Shown: piece after piece, positions 50,842-59,941 of the stretch | How the letters are laid out: each line of letters begins with the position of its first letter | Numbering within the stretch: the first letter of the stretch is position 1 | NCBI RefSeq assembly: GCF_041687215.1 | Contig: NZ_JAWLCI010000001.1 | Coordinates: 62,001-126,000, forward strand | From: Mariniphaga sp041687215 | GTDB taxonomy: Bacteria; Bacteroidota; Bacteroidia; Bacteroidales; Prolixibacteraceae | Direction: 5' to 3' | DNA length: 64,000 nucleotides | The notes under the pieces: model-generated | What the model was told of the DNA's origin: nothing | Databases searched by the model: none | The model's input: the letters and a program-made list of their open reading frames with translations, nothing else | Translations under genes and position numbers: made by a program

Positions 50842-51282
50842 CTAATCGCCGTTCAATCTGCTCAAAACTCGTTCCGGATTGTCTTTTTTAGCCAGGTTTT
50901 GAATAGTCTCAGTTGAAAGTAACTGATTTAGTGCATCCCTAATTGGTGCATAGGCATCATGCAACGGACATGGATTTTTTTCATCGCAATGCTTCAGGCC
51001 GAATCCGCAGCCGGTAAAAATTTTTTCTCCTTCAATGGCTACAATTATACTTTTCAACGAAAGTTCTTTTTTGTCTGAATCAAAATAATACCCACCGTTT
51101 TTCCCTTTGGCCGATTCAATAAACCCAATACGTACCAAACGTTGTAAAATTTTGGCGGTAAATGAGGGCGGAGTATCAATTTCCGAAGCAATTTCAAGAA
51201 TTCCGGGCCTTTTACCAATTTGGTTTTGCATCTGTATGTAAACCAAACCTCTTAATGCATATTCAGTCTCTTTTTTAAACAC
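50842..51282 (-). CDS. nsrR: Rrf2-family regulator, NsrR-like
   Basis: A 146-residue winged-helix regulator with the Rrf2 pattern (YALRGLVYI, IASEIDTPPSFTAKILQRLVRIGFIESAKGKNGGY) and three cysteines at 92, 99 and 105 (spacing six and five) that normally hold an Fe-S cluster. Such clusters in NsrR respond to NO. It is divergent from the quinol NO reductase gene, with 115 bases between, where a perfect consensus promoter and an inverted repeat lie. NsrR function is inferred from this context; IscR-like function is less likely as no Fe-S assembly genes are near. Confidence 0.85.
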   Translation of the reverse strand: MFKKETEYALRGLVYIQMQNQIGKRPGILEIASEIDTPPSFTAKILQRLVRIGFIESAKGKNGGYYFDSDKKELSLKSIIVAIEGEKIFTGCGFGLKHCDEKNPCPLHDAYAPIRDALNQLLSTETIQNLAKKDNPERVLSRLNGD

Positions 51283-51331
51283 GGTCTTTTTTTATAAAAA
51301 ACAAAAGTACAAAAAAGTTACAATGATTAAA

Positions 51332-51369
51332 AGACCTTTTTGTCTATCAGTAAAAAGATTTTATATTTG
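51332..51369 (+). promoter_or_regulatory. Consensus promoter and candidate operator of the NO reductase gene
   Basis: TTTG (51339-51342) and TATATTTG (51362-51369) are 19 nt apart and match the Bacteroidota consensus exactly. The inverted repeat AGAC-n6-GTCT (51332-51335, 51342-51345) overlaps the -33 element and is a candidate operator for the divergent Rrf2 regulator. Start of transcription is expected near 51376; the ATG follows at 51398. Confidence 0.7.
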
Positions 51370-51397
51370 CAGCATCAAAAAATAAAAATCAAACTTT

Positions 51398-53653
51398 ATG
51401 AAGACAAAAAAATTGTGGTTAGGATTTATTGCCGTAATGGTTATTTCCTTTGGTGTTTTACTTTATTACGGGAAAGAAATTTACAGGGAAGCCCCTCCTG
51501 TTCCTGAAAAGGTTGTTACCGAAAACGGACAAACTTTATTTACCGGACAGGACATTAAGGATGGTCAGAATGTTTGGCAATCGCTTGGTGGGCACCAGTT
51601 GGGAACAATTTGGGGACATGGGGCATACCAGGCCCCCGACTGGACAGCCGACTGGCTCCACCGTGAAGCAGTTTATATGCTCGACAGGCTGGCATTGGAT
51701 GCACACGGTAAAGTTTACGATGACCTTACCGGAGACCAGCAGGCATCATTACGATTTTTACTTCAGCGCGATATGCGCACAAATACCTTCGACCCAAAAC
51801 AAAAAATCATTACAATTTCATCATTAAGGGCCGATGCCATTGAAAACAACAGCGCTCATTATGGCGGTCTTTTTACAAATGATCCGGAATTGGCTCACTT
51901 GCGTGATGCTTACAGCGTACCCGAAAATTCTCTGAAAGATCCGGAAAGAGTCAGACTGTTGAATGCTTTTTTCTTTTGGGCTTCGTGGGCCTGTATTACC
52001 GAAAGGCCTGGCCAGGACATTACCTACACCAACAACTGGCCTGCCGACGAACTGATTGGAAACACCCCCACCGGTGCAATGATTCTATGGACAGGTTTCA
52101 GTGTAATTATTCTATTGGCTGGCATCGGATTAATGATTTGGTATTATGCCTCCAGAAAAGAGGAAGAAGAACTGAAACCTCCAACCTCGCATCCCTTAAA
52201 AGATATCGGACAAACCCCTTCGCAAAAAGCGACGTTAAAATATTTCTGGGTGGTTACCCTACTCATTCTGGTTCAGGTTGTAATGGGTGTAATTACTGCC
52301 CACTATGGAGTTGAAGGCCAGGCATTTTACGGCATTCCTTTAGCCGACTGGCTTCCCTACTCCATTTCACGAACCTGGCACGTGCAAATTGCCATTTTCT
52401 GGATTGCTACATCATGGCTTGCTACAGGGCTTTACTACGCACCTGCCATTTCGGGTGTGGAACCCAAATTTCAAAAACTTGGTGTGGATGTCTTGTTCGG
52501 GGCACTCCTGGTTATTGTGGTTGGTTCATTGGCCGGCCAATGGATGGGTGTTATGCAGAAACTGGGACTTGTTCAGAATTTTTGGTTCGGACACCAGGGT
52601 TACGAGTACGTTGAGTTAGGCCGTTTCTGGCAAATATTTCTTTTTGCCGGTCTTTTCATCTGGCTGTTTCTTATGGGTAGGGCAATTTTACCAGCACTAA
52701 AACAACGAAACGACAGCCGCCATCTTTTAATCCTGTTTCTTATTGCTTCTGCTGCCATTGCCTTATTCTATGGTGCCGGTCTGATGTGGGGCCGCCAGAC
52801 CAATCTGGCCATAGCCGAATACTGGCGCTGGTGGGTGGTTCACCTCTGGGTGGAAGGTTTCTTCGAAGTTTTTGCTGTGGTGGTTATGGCTTTTCTTTTT
52901 GTTCGTATGCAACTGGTAAGAGCAACCACAGCCACGCTGGCCGTTCTGTTTACAACGGTTATTTTCCTTTCGGGAGGTATTCTCGGAACATTTCACCATC
53001 TCTATTTTACCGGAACACCAACAGCCGTAATGGCCATTGGTGCATCGTTCAGTGCTCTCGAGGTGGTTCCGCTTGTGCTCATGGGATACGAAGCTTGGGA
53101 CAATTTAAAAATATACCGCAGTTCAACCTGGATAAAAGCCTACAAATGGCCTATTTACAGTTTTATTGCCGTTGCTTTCTGGAATCTGGTGGGGGCGGGA
53201 ATTTTCGGATTTCTCATTAATCCACCCATTGCGCTATATTACATGCAGGGTCTGAATACCACTCCGGTTCACGGGCACACAGCACTGTTCGGCGTTTACG
53301 GGATGCTGGGAATCGGTCTGATGCTTTTCGTTCTGCGTGATATGGATACAGTTTCAGTATGGAAAGAAAAATGGCTGAAATTTGCTTTCTGGGCTATCAA
53401 CATCGGCCTGGCAGCAATGGTTCTCATCAGCGTTTTGCCCATCGGTCTTGCCCAAACATTTGCCAGCGTGCAGGAAGGTTTGTGGTATGCCCGTTCTGCT
53501 GAATTTTTGCAAACTCCGCTCATTAACACCTTTAAATGGCTGAGAGTATTTGGCGATACACTTTTTGCACTGGGAACCGTAGCTCTGGTCTGGTTTGTAT
53601 TCGGACTGAAATTCGGCTGGAGTATTGAAAAAGAGAAGAAGTTAAACAGTTAA
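51398..53653 (+). CDS. norZ: Quinol-dependent nitric oxide reductase
   Basis: Single-subunit inner-membrane enzyme that reduces NO to N2O using quinol (qNOR), 751 residues. The N-terminal periplasmic extension in place of NorC (GQTLFTGQDIKDGQNVWQSLGG, WGHGAYQAPDWTADWLHREA) is present, followed by 12 or so helices. The FeB and heme ligands are seen in RWWVVHLWVEGFFEVF, ILGTFHHLYFTGTP and TTPVHGHTALFGVYG. Menaquinol is the likely donor. The divergent Rrf2 regulator and the following DUF438/DUF1858 genes suggest an NO-defence or partial denitrification unit. Confidence 0.96.
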   Translation: MKTKKLWLGFIAVMVISFGVLLYYGKEIYREAPPVPEKVVTENGQTLFTGQDIKDGQNVWQSLGGHQLGTIWGHGAYQAPDWTADWLHREAVYMLDRLALDAHGKVYDDLTGDQQASLRFLLQRDMRTNTFDPKQKIITISSLRADAIENNSAHYGGLFTNDPELAHLRDAYSVPENSLKDPERVRLLNAFFFWASWACITERPGQDITYTNNWPADELIGNTPTGAMILWTGFSVIILLAGIGLMIWYYASRKEEEELKPPTSHPLKDIGQTPSQKATLKYFWVVTLLILVQVVMGVITAHYGVEGQAFYGIPLADWLPYSISRTWHVQIAIFWIATSWLATGLYYAPAISGVEPKFQKLGVDVLFGALLVIVVGSLAGQWMGVMQKLGLVQNFWFGHQGYEYVELGRFWQIFLFAGLFIWLFLMGRAILPALKQRNDSRHLLILFLIASAAIALFYGAGLMWGRQTNLAIAEYWRWWVVHLWVEGFFEVFAVVVMAFLFVRMQLVRATTATLAVLFTTVIFLSGGILGTFHHLYFTGTPTAVMAIGASFSALEVVPLVLMGYEAWDNLKIYRSSTWIKAYKWPIYSFIAVAFWNLVGAGIFGFLINPPIALYYMQGLNTTPVHGHTALFGVYGMLGIGLMLFVLRDMDTVSVWKEKWLKFAFWAINIGLAAMVLISVLPIGLAQTFASVQEGLWYARSAEFLQTPLINTFKWLRVFGDTLFALGTVALVWFVFGLKFGWSIEKEKKLNS

Positions 53654-53695
53654 TTTGATACAATAATCTTTTTTCTTTAATTTTATTGGGTATTC

Positions 53696-53732
53696 AAAAA
53701 AGGAGCTCATATATATTGGGTCTCCTTTTTTT
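53696..53732 (+). terminator. Intrinsic terminator after norZ
   Basis: AAAAAAGGAG (53696-53705) pairs perfectly with CTCCTTTTTT (53722-53731), 16-nt loop, T run at the 3' end. It lies between norZ and the DUF438 gene. Confidence 0.8.
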
Positions 53733-53752
53733 AACCTTTTTAAAACAATATT

Positions 53753-54982
53753 ATGAGTGAACATATTGACAATTCGAAATTCAGAAAAGCCAAACTGAAA
53801 GAACTTATTTTGAAACTGCATGAGGGTGAATCGGAAGAAGGAGTGCGGCAAGAGTTACTGGTAAGCCTCAGCAATATTCCCTACGGTGAAGTAGTTGAAG
53901 TGGAACAGGAACTCATTTCCGAAGGTTTGCCTGAAGAAGAGGTACTGAAACTTTGTGATGCACATTCCGCGGTGCTGGAAGGCCGGGTCGATCTTTCGGC
54001 GGCCAAAACCATTCCCGAAGGTCATCCGGTGGATGTAATGCTGGAAGAGAACAAAGTGCTGAAACGTGTGGCCGGAAATGTGCTTTCCCAGCTTAATGCA
54101 CTGAAATATGTAAAAGAAGAACACTTTGAAGAAACGGTCCTTCAGCTAAAAGCCGGATTCAACCAACTGGTGGATGTGGACAAGCATTACCAGCGAAAAG
54201 AATATTTGCTTTTTCCTTATCTCGAAAAAATTGGTGTTACCGGACCGCCCAAGGTAATGTGGGGAAAACACGATGAAATCAGGGAACTGCTCAAAGGAAG
54301 CATCGAAATTTTGCATACTCCGGACCTCACAAAAGATGATTTAATCGCCTCTGCCGAGCTTGTGCTGATTCCTGCTGCCAGAGGAGTTGTGGAAATGACC
54401 GTAAAAGAAGAGGAAATCCTTTTCCCGATGGCTATGGATGCTTTGGCCGATGGCGACTGGTACCAGATTCGCAAACAGTCGGTTGAAATTGGTTTTTGTC
54501 TTTACGATCCGCCAACCGAATGGACACCGGATGGCATGGAAGCAGAGAATATTAACGAAGCACAGAAAGAGGGCGGTAACATTCAACTTCCTTCGGGTGG
54601 TTTTACTGCGGAAGAGTTACTGGCCATTTTGAATACCGTGCCGGTTGACATGACTTTTGTTGACCGAAACGACAAAGTAAAATATTTTACCCAGGGAACA
54701 GAACGTATTTTCCAGCGTAACCGCGCTATTCTCAATCGCGACGTTAGGCACTGCCACCCACCGGCCAGCGCACATATTGTAGACAAAATTCTGGAAGATT
54801 TTAAAAGCGGAAAACAAGATCGGGCGCCTTTCTGGATTAATCTGGGCGGAAAATTTATCCACATCGAATATTTTGCATTACGTAACGAAAAAGGGGAGTA
54901 CCTCGGAACACTTGAAGTATCGCAAAACCTTACTGAATACCGGGCGCTTGAAGGGGAACAACGCATTTTATCGTACAAATAG
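53753..54982 (+). CDS. DUF438 / hemerythrin-like / PAS protein
   Basis: Cytoplasmic protein of 409 residues with three parts: DUF438 (about 10-80), a hemerythrin-like four-helix bundle (about 90-240, metal-binding residues in HYQRKEYLLFPYLE, GKHDEIRELL and EEEILFPMAMDAL) and a PAS domain (about 290-400, FVDRNDKVKYFTQG, GKFIHIEYFALRNEKGEYLGTLE). This set of domains occurs near NO-detoxifying systems and may sense or use NO or oxygen at a di-iron centre. Not a histidine kinase: there is no catalytic domain. It lies six bases before the DUF1858 gene. Confidence 0.88.
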   Translation: MSEHIDNSKFRKAKLKELILKLHEGESEEGVRQELLVSLSNIPYGEVVEVEQELISEGLPEEEVLKLCDAHSAVLEGRVDLSAAKTIPEGHPVDVMLEENKVLKRVAGNVLSQLNALKYVKEEHFEETVLQLKAGFNQLVDVDKHYQRKEYLLFPYLEKIGVTGPPKVMWGKHDEIRELLKGSIEILHTPDLTKDDLIASAELVLIPAARGVVEMTVKEEEILFPMAMDALADGDWYQIRKQSVEIGFCLYDPPTEWTPDGMEAENINEAQKEGGNIQLPSGGFTAEELLAILNTVPVDMTFVDRNDKVKYFTQGTERIFQRNRAILNRDVRHCHPPASAHIVDKILEDFKSGKQDRAPFWINLGGKFIHIEYFALRNEKGEYLGTLEVSQNLTEYRALEGEQRILSYK

Positions 54983-54987
54983 AAATT

Positions 54988-55515
54988 ATGGAAAACAAAG
55001 AAAATATTATCATATCACCCAAAACAAAAGTGTTGCAACTGATAGAAACCTGGCCTCAACTCGAAGAGGTACTCATCGACTATGTGCCGGCTTTCAGCAA
55101 GTTGAAAAATCCGGTACTGCGGAAAACCGTGGCTAAAATTGCCACCTTGCAACAGGCTGCGGCCATTGGCAATGTAAAAGTGGAAGACCTAATCAATCGG
55201 TTGCGTAAAGAGGTTGGACAGGATTTGCTTGGGGAAACCGCTGGCAGTGGTTACAACACAGTAAAACCATGGTGGGTTGACGAAAAAACGGTTCATAAAG
55301 AAATGAATGCCCGGGAAATGCTGGCTGCCGGCGAACATCCGGTAAACCAGGTGATGGCCGATTTGAAACAACTTTCCGAAGGAAAAATTTATAAACTCCT
55401 GGCACCTTTTCTTCCTGCACCTTTAATTGACAAAGCTGCCAGCATATCGGTTCAGCATTGGGTAAACGAAATTTCGGAAGCTGAGTTTGAAATTTATTTT
55501 TATAAACCGGGTTAA
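54988..55515 (+). CDS. DUF1858-domain protein
   Basis: A 175-residue protein. The first 70 residues (KTKVLQLIETWPQLEEVLIDYVPAF...ATLQQAAAIGNVKVEDLINRLR) form the DUF1858 helical domain, which is the N-terminal domain of ScdA/RIC-type iron-sulfur repair proteins. The rest is a second alpha/beta part ending in SISVQHWVNEISEAEFEIYFYKPG, similar to DUF2249-type domains. The paired cysteines of RIC are absent. With norZ and the DUF438 gene upstream it probably belongs to the NO response. Confidence 0.82.
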   Translation: MENKENIIISPKTKVLQLIETWPQLEEVLIDYVPAFSKLKNPVLRKTVAKIATLQQAAAIGNVKVEDLINRLRKEVGQDLLGETAGSGYNTVKPWWVDEKTVHKEMNAREMLAAGEHPVNQVMADLKQLSEGKIYKLLAPFLPAPLIDKAASISVQHWVNEISEAEFEIYFYKPG

Positions 55516-55528
55516 AAATCTCTCTTAA

Positions 55529-56773
55529 TCAGGTAGTTTTTACATATCGGTTCATTACAAACCGGGCCGAGAGTCCATGAATGAAAACTGAAAAGAGAAT
55601 AACGACCACAACCAATGCCAGCACTTCACGAGCCTGTTCGAAATGAGCATGGTAAAAGGCATACAAAAGGTAATAAATGGAACCGATTCCGCGGATTCCG
55701 TAAAAGGAAATAATCTGCTTTTTTACTCCTGGCAGCCTGGTTCCCAACAAGCCTGCAATCCCCGTTAAAGGCCTGATAATAAATAAAATTATCAGTGCCG
55801 CCGGTATCATAAACCATCGAAAATCGTTAAGAAAATCATGGCTGATGTAAATACCTGCCACAGTGAATAAAACTGCTACGAGAATTCGCTCTATTTCTTC
55901 AGAAAAATCATGCAGAGTTTCCAATTGTTCGTGCGTACTTTCCTGATAACGAAATGTACAGGCAGCCACAAAAACAGTAATAAATCCGTATGAATGAACT
56001 ATTTCTGCCAAACCATAAGGTAAAAGAGTAAGACTTAGTGCGAGAAGTCCGGTAGATATCACCGAACTGTGAGTTTTTGGATAGGGTAGCCAGTACATAA
56101 TTTTTGCCAGTATCCATCCCGAACCGATTCCGATGAGTGTGCCAACAATGATTTTATAGAAAAAATCGGTGAACAGCCAGTCGGTAAACCACAAAGCAGG
56201 ATGTGAACCCACCAGCGCCATGGCAATGGCCATATTGGTAAAAGGAAAAGCCAGCCCGTCGTTCAGTCCGGCTTCGGTAGTTAGTGCCAGCCGGGCACTC
56301 GATGAATCGTCCTGATGTGGAGGTGTAGTTTGAATATCGGAAGCCAACACCGGATCGGTAGGTGCAATTACGGCACCCAGTAACATGGCTGTAGCAGGTG
56401 CAAAACCGAGCATCCACCAACCGAACAGCGCAATTAAGCCAATAGTCAGCGGCATGGTAATCAGCAGTAAACGTGTAGCATAACGCCAGGTTTCCCAGGC
56501 AAAGGGCCTTTTCAATTTCAGTCCTGCGGCAGTGAGTGAAATAATAACCCCCATTTCTGTCAGTCTTTTACCCAAATAAGGACTTTCAGCCAGATGTGGA
56601 AGCGGGCTTTCCTTAAAAAAAACAAAAACACCCACTGCCAAAATCAGGTAAACAATAGGCGCCGTTATCAAATGTTTCGACAAAATACGTGGTAATATAG
56701 TGGCAACAAGGATAATAAATCCCAGATAAAAAAGAATAATATCATAATTTTCAGGTAATTGCAGATTTATCAT
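55529..56773 (-). CDS. Na+/H+ antiporter (CPA family)
   Basis: Inner-membrane cation/proton exchanger of 414 residues with about 12 hydrophobic segments. Signatures: the ion-binding region VIAPTDPVLASDIQ, ALTTEAGLNDGLAFPFTN and the arginine helix ISFYGIRGIGSIYYLLYAFY, as in the CPA1/NhaP-type proteins. No C-terminal regulatory domain. It converges on the DUF1858 gene and is divergent from comM. Sodium as the substrate is inferred from family; potassium is possible. Confidence 0.9.
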   Translation of the reverse strand: MINLQLPENYDIILFYLGFIILVATILPRILSKHLITAPIVYLILAVGVFVFFKESPLPHLAESPYLGKRLTEMGVIISLTAAGLKLKRPFAWETWRYATRLLLITMPLTIGLIALFGWWMLGFAPATAMLLGAVIAPTDPVLASDIQTTPPHQDDSSSARLALTTEAGLNDGLAFPFTNMAIAMALVGSHPALWFTDWLFTDFFYKIIVGTLIGIGSGWILAKIMYWLPYPKTHSSVISTGLLALSLTLLPYGLAEIVHSYGFITVFVAACTFRYQESTHEQLETLHDFSEEIERILVAVLFTVAGIYISHDFLNDFRWFMIPAALIILFIIRPLTGIAGLLGTRLPGVKKQIISFYGIRGIGSIYYLLYAFYHAHFEQAREVLALVVVVILFSVFIHGLSARFVMNRYVKTT

Positions 56774-56913
56774 TTACCTTAAATAAGAATTTAAAACATC
56801 ATGCTTTCGCCCCTAAAGTTAACACTTGAGAGGTTTTCAGTCCTGTATTTTCTGATTAATTTTCTACATTTATACTTTGAAAAATTAAATGAATCAAATT
56901 TAAACCCATTCTC

Positions 56914-58452
56914 ATGTTGGTAAAAGCTTACGGCAGCGCAGTTTTCGGAATAAATGCAACTACCATTACCATTGAAGTTGACGTTACCCAGGGCATCAAA
57001 TTTTTGCTGGTTGGACTACCCGACAGCGCGGTGAAAGAGAGTCAGCAGCGTATTGAATCGGCTCTTCGCCTGAACGGATTTGGCTGGCCCCGCTATAAAA
57101 TCATAATCAACATGGCACCCGCCGACATCCGCAAGGAAGGCTCGGCTTACGATTTACCACTGGCTGCTGCTGTTTTGGCAGCTTCCAATCAAATCAGTAG
57201 CGATAAATTAGCGAAGTATGTTTTAATGGGTGAATTGTCGCTTGACGGTTCGCTGCAGCCCATAAAAGGCGTTTTGCCCATTGCCATTAACGCGCGCAAG
57301 GAAGGATTTGAAGGATTTATTCTGCCCAAACAAAATGCCCGCGAAGCTGCTGTGGTGGACAAACTGAAAGTTTACGGAGCCGAAAACCTGCGCGAGGTAA
57401 CCGATTTTCTGAACGGTGAAGAAAACATGGAACAAACCATTGTGGATACCCGTGCCGAGTTTTACGCTCGAATCAACAATAATCCGCTCGATTTTAGCGA
57501 CGTAAAAGGTCAGGAAAACGTGAAGCGGGCACTGGAGATTGCTGCAGCGGGAGGTCATAACATCATTCTCATCGGCCCGCCCGGGTCGGGGAAAACCATG
57601 CTGGCCAAACGGATTCCAACCATTTTGCCGCCGTTTACACTGAAGGAAGCGCTGGAAACAACCAAAATCCATTCGGTGGCCGGAAAAATCGGAAAAGATA
57701 CTTCGTTGATGACACAGCGGCCGTTTCGCAGTCCGCATCATACTATTTCGGACGTGGCCCTGGTTGGCGGTGGAAATTATCCTCAGCCAGGGGAAATTTC
57801 CCTGGCCCACAACGGCGTTTTGTTTCTTGACGAACTGCCCGAATTCAAACGCACCGTTTTAGAAGTAATGCGCCAGCCGTTGGAAGACCGGCTGATTACC
57901 ATTTCGCGGGCAAAATTTTCGGTGGAATACCCCAGCAGTTTTATGCTGGTGGCATCCATGAATCCATGTCCGTGCGGTTACTACAACCACCCCACCAAAG
58001 ACTGTGTGTGCGCGCCGGGCGTGGTGCAGAAATACCTGAACAAAATCTCCGGGCCGTTGCTCGATCGCATTGACATTCACCTGGAAGTGGTGCCAGTGCC
58101 ATTTAAAAAGCTGGCTGAAATGGAATCTTCCGAAAACAGCGAAACCGTTCGTAAACGGGTGATTGTTGCACGAAAGATCCAGGAAGAACGGTTTGCCGAA
58201 CACAAAGGCGTTTATTCCAACGCGCAGATGAGCTCCAAACTCATTCGCAAATACGTGCAACTGGACGAAGCCGGCAACGAACTTATTAAAAACGCCATGG
58301 ACAAGCTGGGCCTCTCGGCCCGCGCTTACGACCGCATTTTGAAAGTGGCGCGCACCATTGCCGACCTCGAAGCAGAAGAACACGTGCTCGCCCACCACCT
58401 TTCGGAAGCCATTCATTACCGGAGTCTGGACCGGGATAATTGGGGAGGGTGA
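56914..58452 (+). CDS. comM: YifB/ComM-family Mg-chelatase-like AAA+ ATPase
   Basis: A 512-residue protein: N-terminal Lon-like domain (VEVDVTQGIKFLLVGLPDSAVKES), AAA+ module with Walker A IILIGPPGSGKTMLAKRIP, Walker B GVLFLDELPEF, and SMNPCPCGYYNHPTKDC with the zinc-like cysteines typical of YifB, followed by the C-terminal domain. ComM drives branch migration in natural transformation in Haemophilus and Vibrio; its role in this phylum is less known. The start ATG 56914 matches the conserved MLVKAYGSAVFGI. Confidence 0.95.
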   Translation: MLVKAYGSAVFGINATTITIEVDVTQGIKFLLVGLPDSAVKESQQRIESALRLNGFGWPRYKIIINMAPADIRKEGSAYDLPLAAAVLAASNQISSDKLAKYVLMGELSLDGSLQPIKGVLPIAINARKEGFEGFILPKQNAREAAVVDKLKVYGAENLREVTDFLNGEENMEQTIVDTRAEFYARINNNPLDFSDVKGQENVKRALEIAAAGGHNIILIGPPGSGKTMLAKRIPTILPPFTLKEALETTKIHSVAGKIGKDTSLMTQRPFRSPHHTISDVALVGGGNYPQPGEISLAHNGVLFLDELPEFKRTVLEVMRQPLEDRLITISRAKFSVEYPSSFMLVASMNPCPCGYYNHPTKDCVCAPGVVQKYLNKISGPLLDRIDIHLEVVPVPFKKLAEMESSENSETVRKRVIVARKIQEERFAEHKGVYSNAQMSSKLIRKYVQLDEAGNELIKNAMDKLGLSARAYDRILKVARTIADLEAEEHVLAHHLSEAIHYRSLDRDNWGG

Positions 58453-58561
58453 AGAAGGTGGCAGTTTTGAGTCACAGTTGGCATTATAGCATTAACTTCA
58501 AATTTGTTCCAGCGAAGAGTGTTATCACTTCCCTATTAAATTGATTAAGGAGAAATGAAAT

Positions 58562-59671
58562 TTATAAGATGGAATCTATTAAAATGTTTAATGATTTTTG
58601 GTCCTTGAGAATTACGTTATTTCTATCTGCTAATTCAATTGCACTTTTTGTGAAATACCCCGTTGTTATTACAATTGCTTTATCACAGTCATAGTATTTC
58701 ATTGCGGCAACCACTTCCTGAACAGCCTTGTTGGTTACTTTCCCAGAATATTTTTTAGCTTGAACTGCAATGTTAATGCCATCCTTTTCGATTATTAAAT
58801 CAGCACCTTGATCACCACTTTTGGATGTTATATGAACTTTATAACCTGCTTTTCTATATAATTCTGCCAAAAAATCTTCAAATTCAAATCCGTCCATATT
58901 TTCAACTTCAGCAATTGTCAATCTATTGCTATTGTTTCTATTTAGTTTTTTACCAAATTCAATGGCTTGTTGAACTTTATATTGAGAAAAAATCTCTTTT
59001 TCTAGAATGTCAATATCACAATACCTTTTATTATCTTTTTGAAAATTTTCAAACGATTCCAATAATTCATTTATCTCATTATGATTGTCAAAATTTATAT
59101 TTGGGAATCTTTCTAATAACATTTTTGCAATATTGGTAGTAGTTATTTTATCTAACTTGGCAATAGAATTATTTATTTTTTCTTCAAACTTTTCCCATTC
59201 ATAATTTTCTATCATCAATTTTATATCATCATCTATAAGATTTAATTTCTCTCGGTGATTTATATAATTAACCAAATTTGGAATTTTTTCATCAATTTGA
59301 TCAATTGTTATATATCTTTTAAAAAATGGTTCAATTACTTCGTGGTTTAAATCTCTCTGTAAACGAATCATATTCTCGTAATAAACTTCTGCATATTCGG
59401 TAACAAGATTTATTTGTTTTTCAATAAACGATCTAACAATTATCCAAATGAAAATTGCAATCACAGTTGAAATAATAATTGCGATAGTCCAACTTGAATA
59501 TGTTAAACCAATAATTGCTCCAGTACATAATGCAAATGCTAAACCATTTTTTGTTTTCCTTCTTTCTTCCAATTTCAAAACCCCGATCAAGTGCGATTCA
59601 TTAAAATACGCATCTCTGTTTCTGCTTAGTTCAGAAGTATAATATCTATCTGCAAATTTCACCTTGTACAT
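58562..59671 (-). CDS. Membrane-anchored Mrr-type restriction endonuclease
   Basis: A 369-residue protein: two hydrophobic helices near residues 44-82 (LAFALCTGAIIGLTYSSW, TIAIIISTVIAIFIWIIV), a coiled-coil-like middle part and a C-terminal Mrr_cat nuclease domain. The nuclease shows the PD-(D/E)xK core: GDQGADLIIEKDGINIAVQAKKY, then VVAAMKYYDCDKAIVITTGYFTKSA. No modification methylase or other restriction subunit lies beside it. The gene is visibly more AT-rich than its neighbours, which suggests horizontal gain. Possible defence nuclease against modified DNA; the membrane anchor is unusual. Confidence 0.85.
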   Translation of the reverse strand: MYKVKFADRYYTSELSRNRDAYFNESHLIGVLKLEERRKTKNGLAFALCTGAIIGLTYSSWTIAIIISTVIAIFIWIIVRSFIEKQINLVTEYAEVYYENMIRLQRDLNHEVIEPFFKRYITIDQIDEKIPNLVNYINHREKLNLIDDDIKLMIENYEWEKFEEKINNSIAKLDKITTTNIAKMLLERFPNINFDNHNEINELLESFENFQKDNKRYCDIDILEKEIFSQYKVQQAIEFGKKLNRNNSNRLTIAEVENMDGFEFEDFLAELYRKAGYKVHITSKSGDQGADLIIEKDGINIAVQAKKYSGKVTNKAVQEVVAAMKYYDCDKAIVITTGYFTKSAIELADRNNVILKDQKSLNILIDSIL

Positions 59672-59810
59672 AGTTTAGTTTTTTAATCTAACAACCGAAA
59701 ATAAATTAAACCTACGAAAATTAATAGTTTTTTTTTATAATAGCAGATCAGAATATATAGGGTTACTAATAATTCTTTTAAAAAATTCAATTTCAGTTTC
59801 CCTACCATTA

Positions 59811-59925
59811 GTGCGGATTTGCCCGTACCATAACTGGTTTAATTTACAATTTTGAAATAAAACTTCTTAAAAATAGATAATTTCAATGGTCATTCTATCC
59901 GCCGGTGCGAATTTGCAATCGTACC
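59811..59925. repeat. Two REP-like GTGCG palindromes
   Basis: GTGCGG-6-CCGTAC (59811-59828) and GGTGCGA-8-TCGTACC (59904-59925) are imperfect palindromes in the same orientation, with one G-T pair each and the shared sequence ATTTGC. They resemble REP sequences associated with IS200-like transposases in this phylum, but the transposase is absent. They flank the start of the ORF6N remnant. Confidence 0.5.
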
Positions 59926-59941
59926 TAAGTTGTTTTGAAAT

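Noticed and set aside
58562..59671. Complete restriction-modification system
   Set aside because: No methyltransferase or specificity subunit lies nearby; only the Mrr-type nuclease is present.
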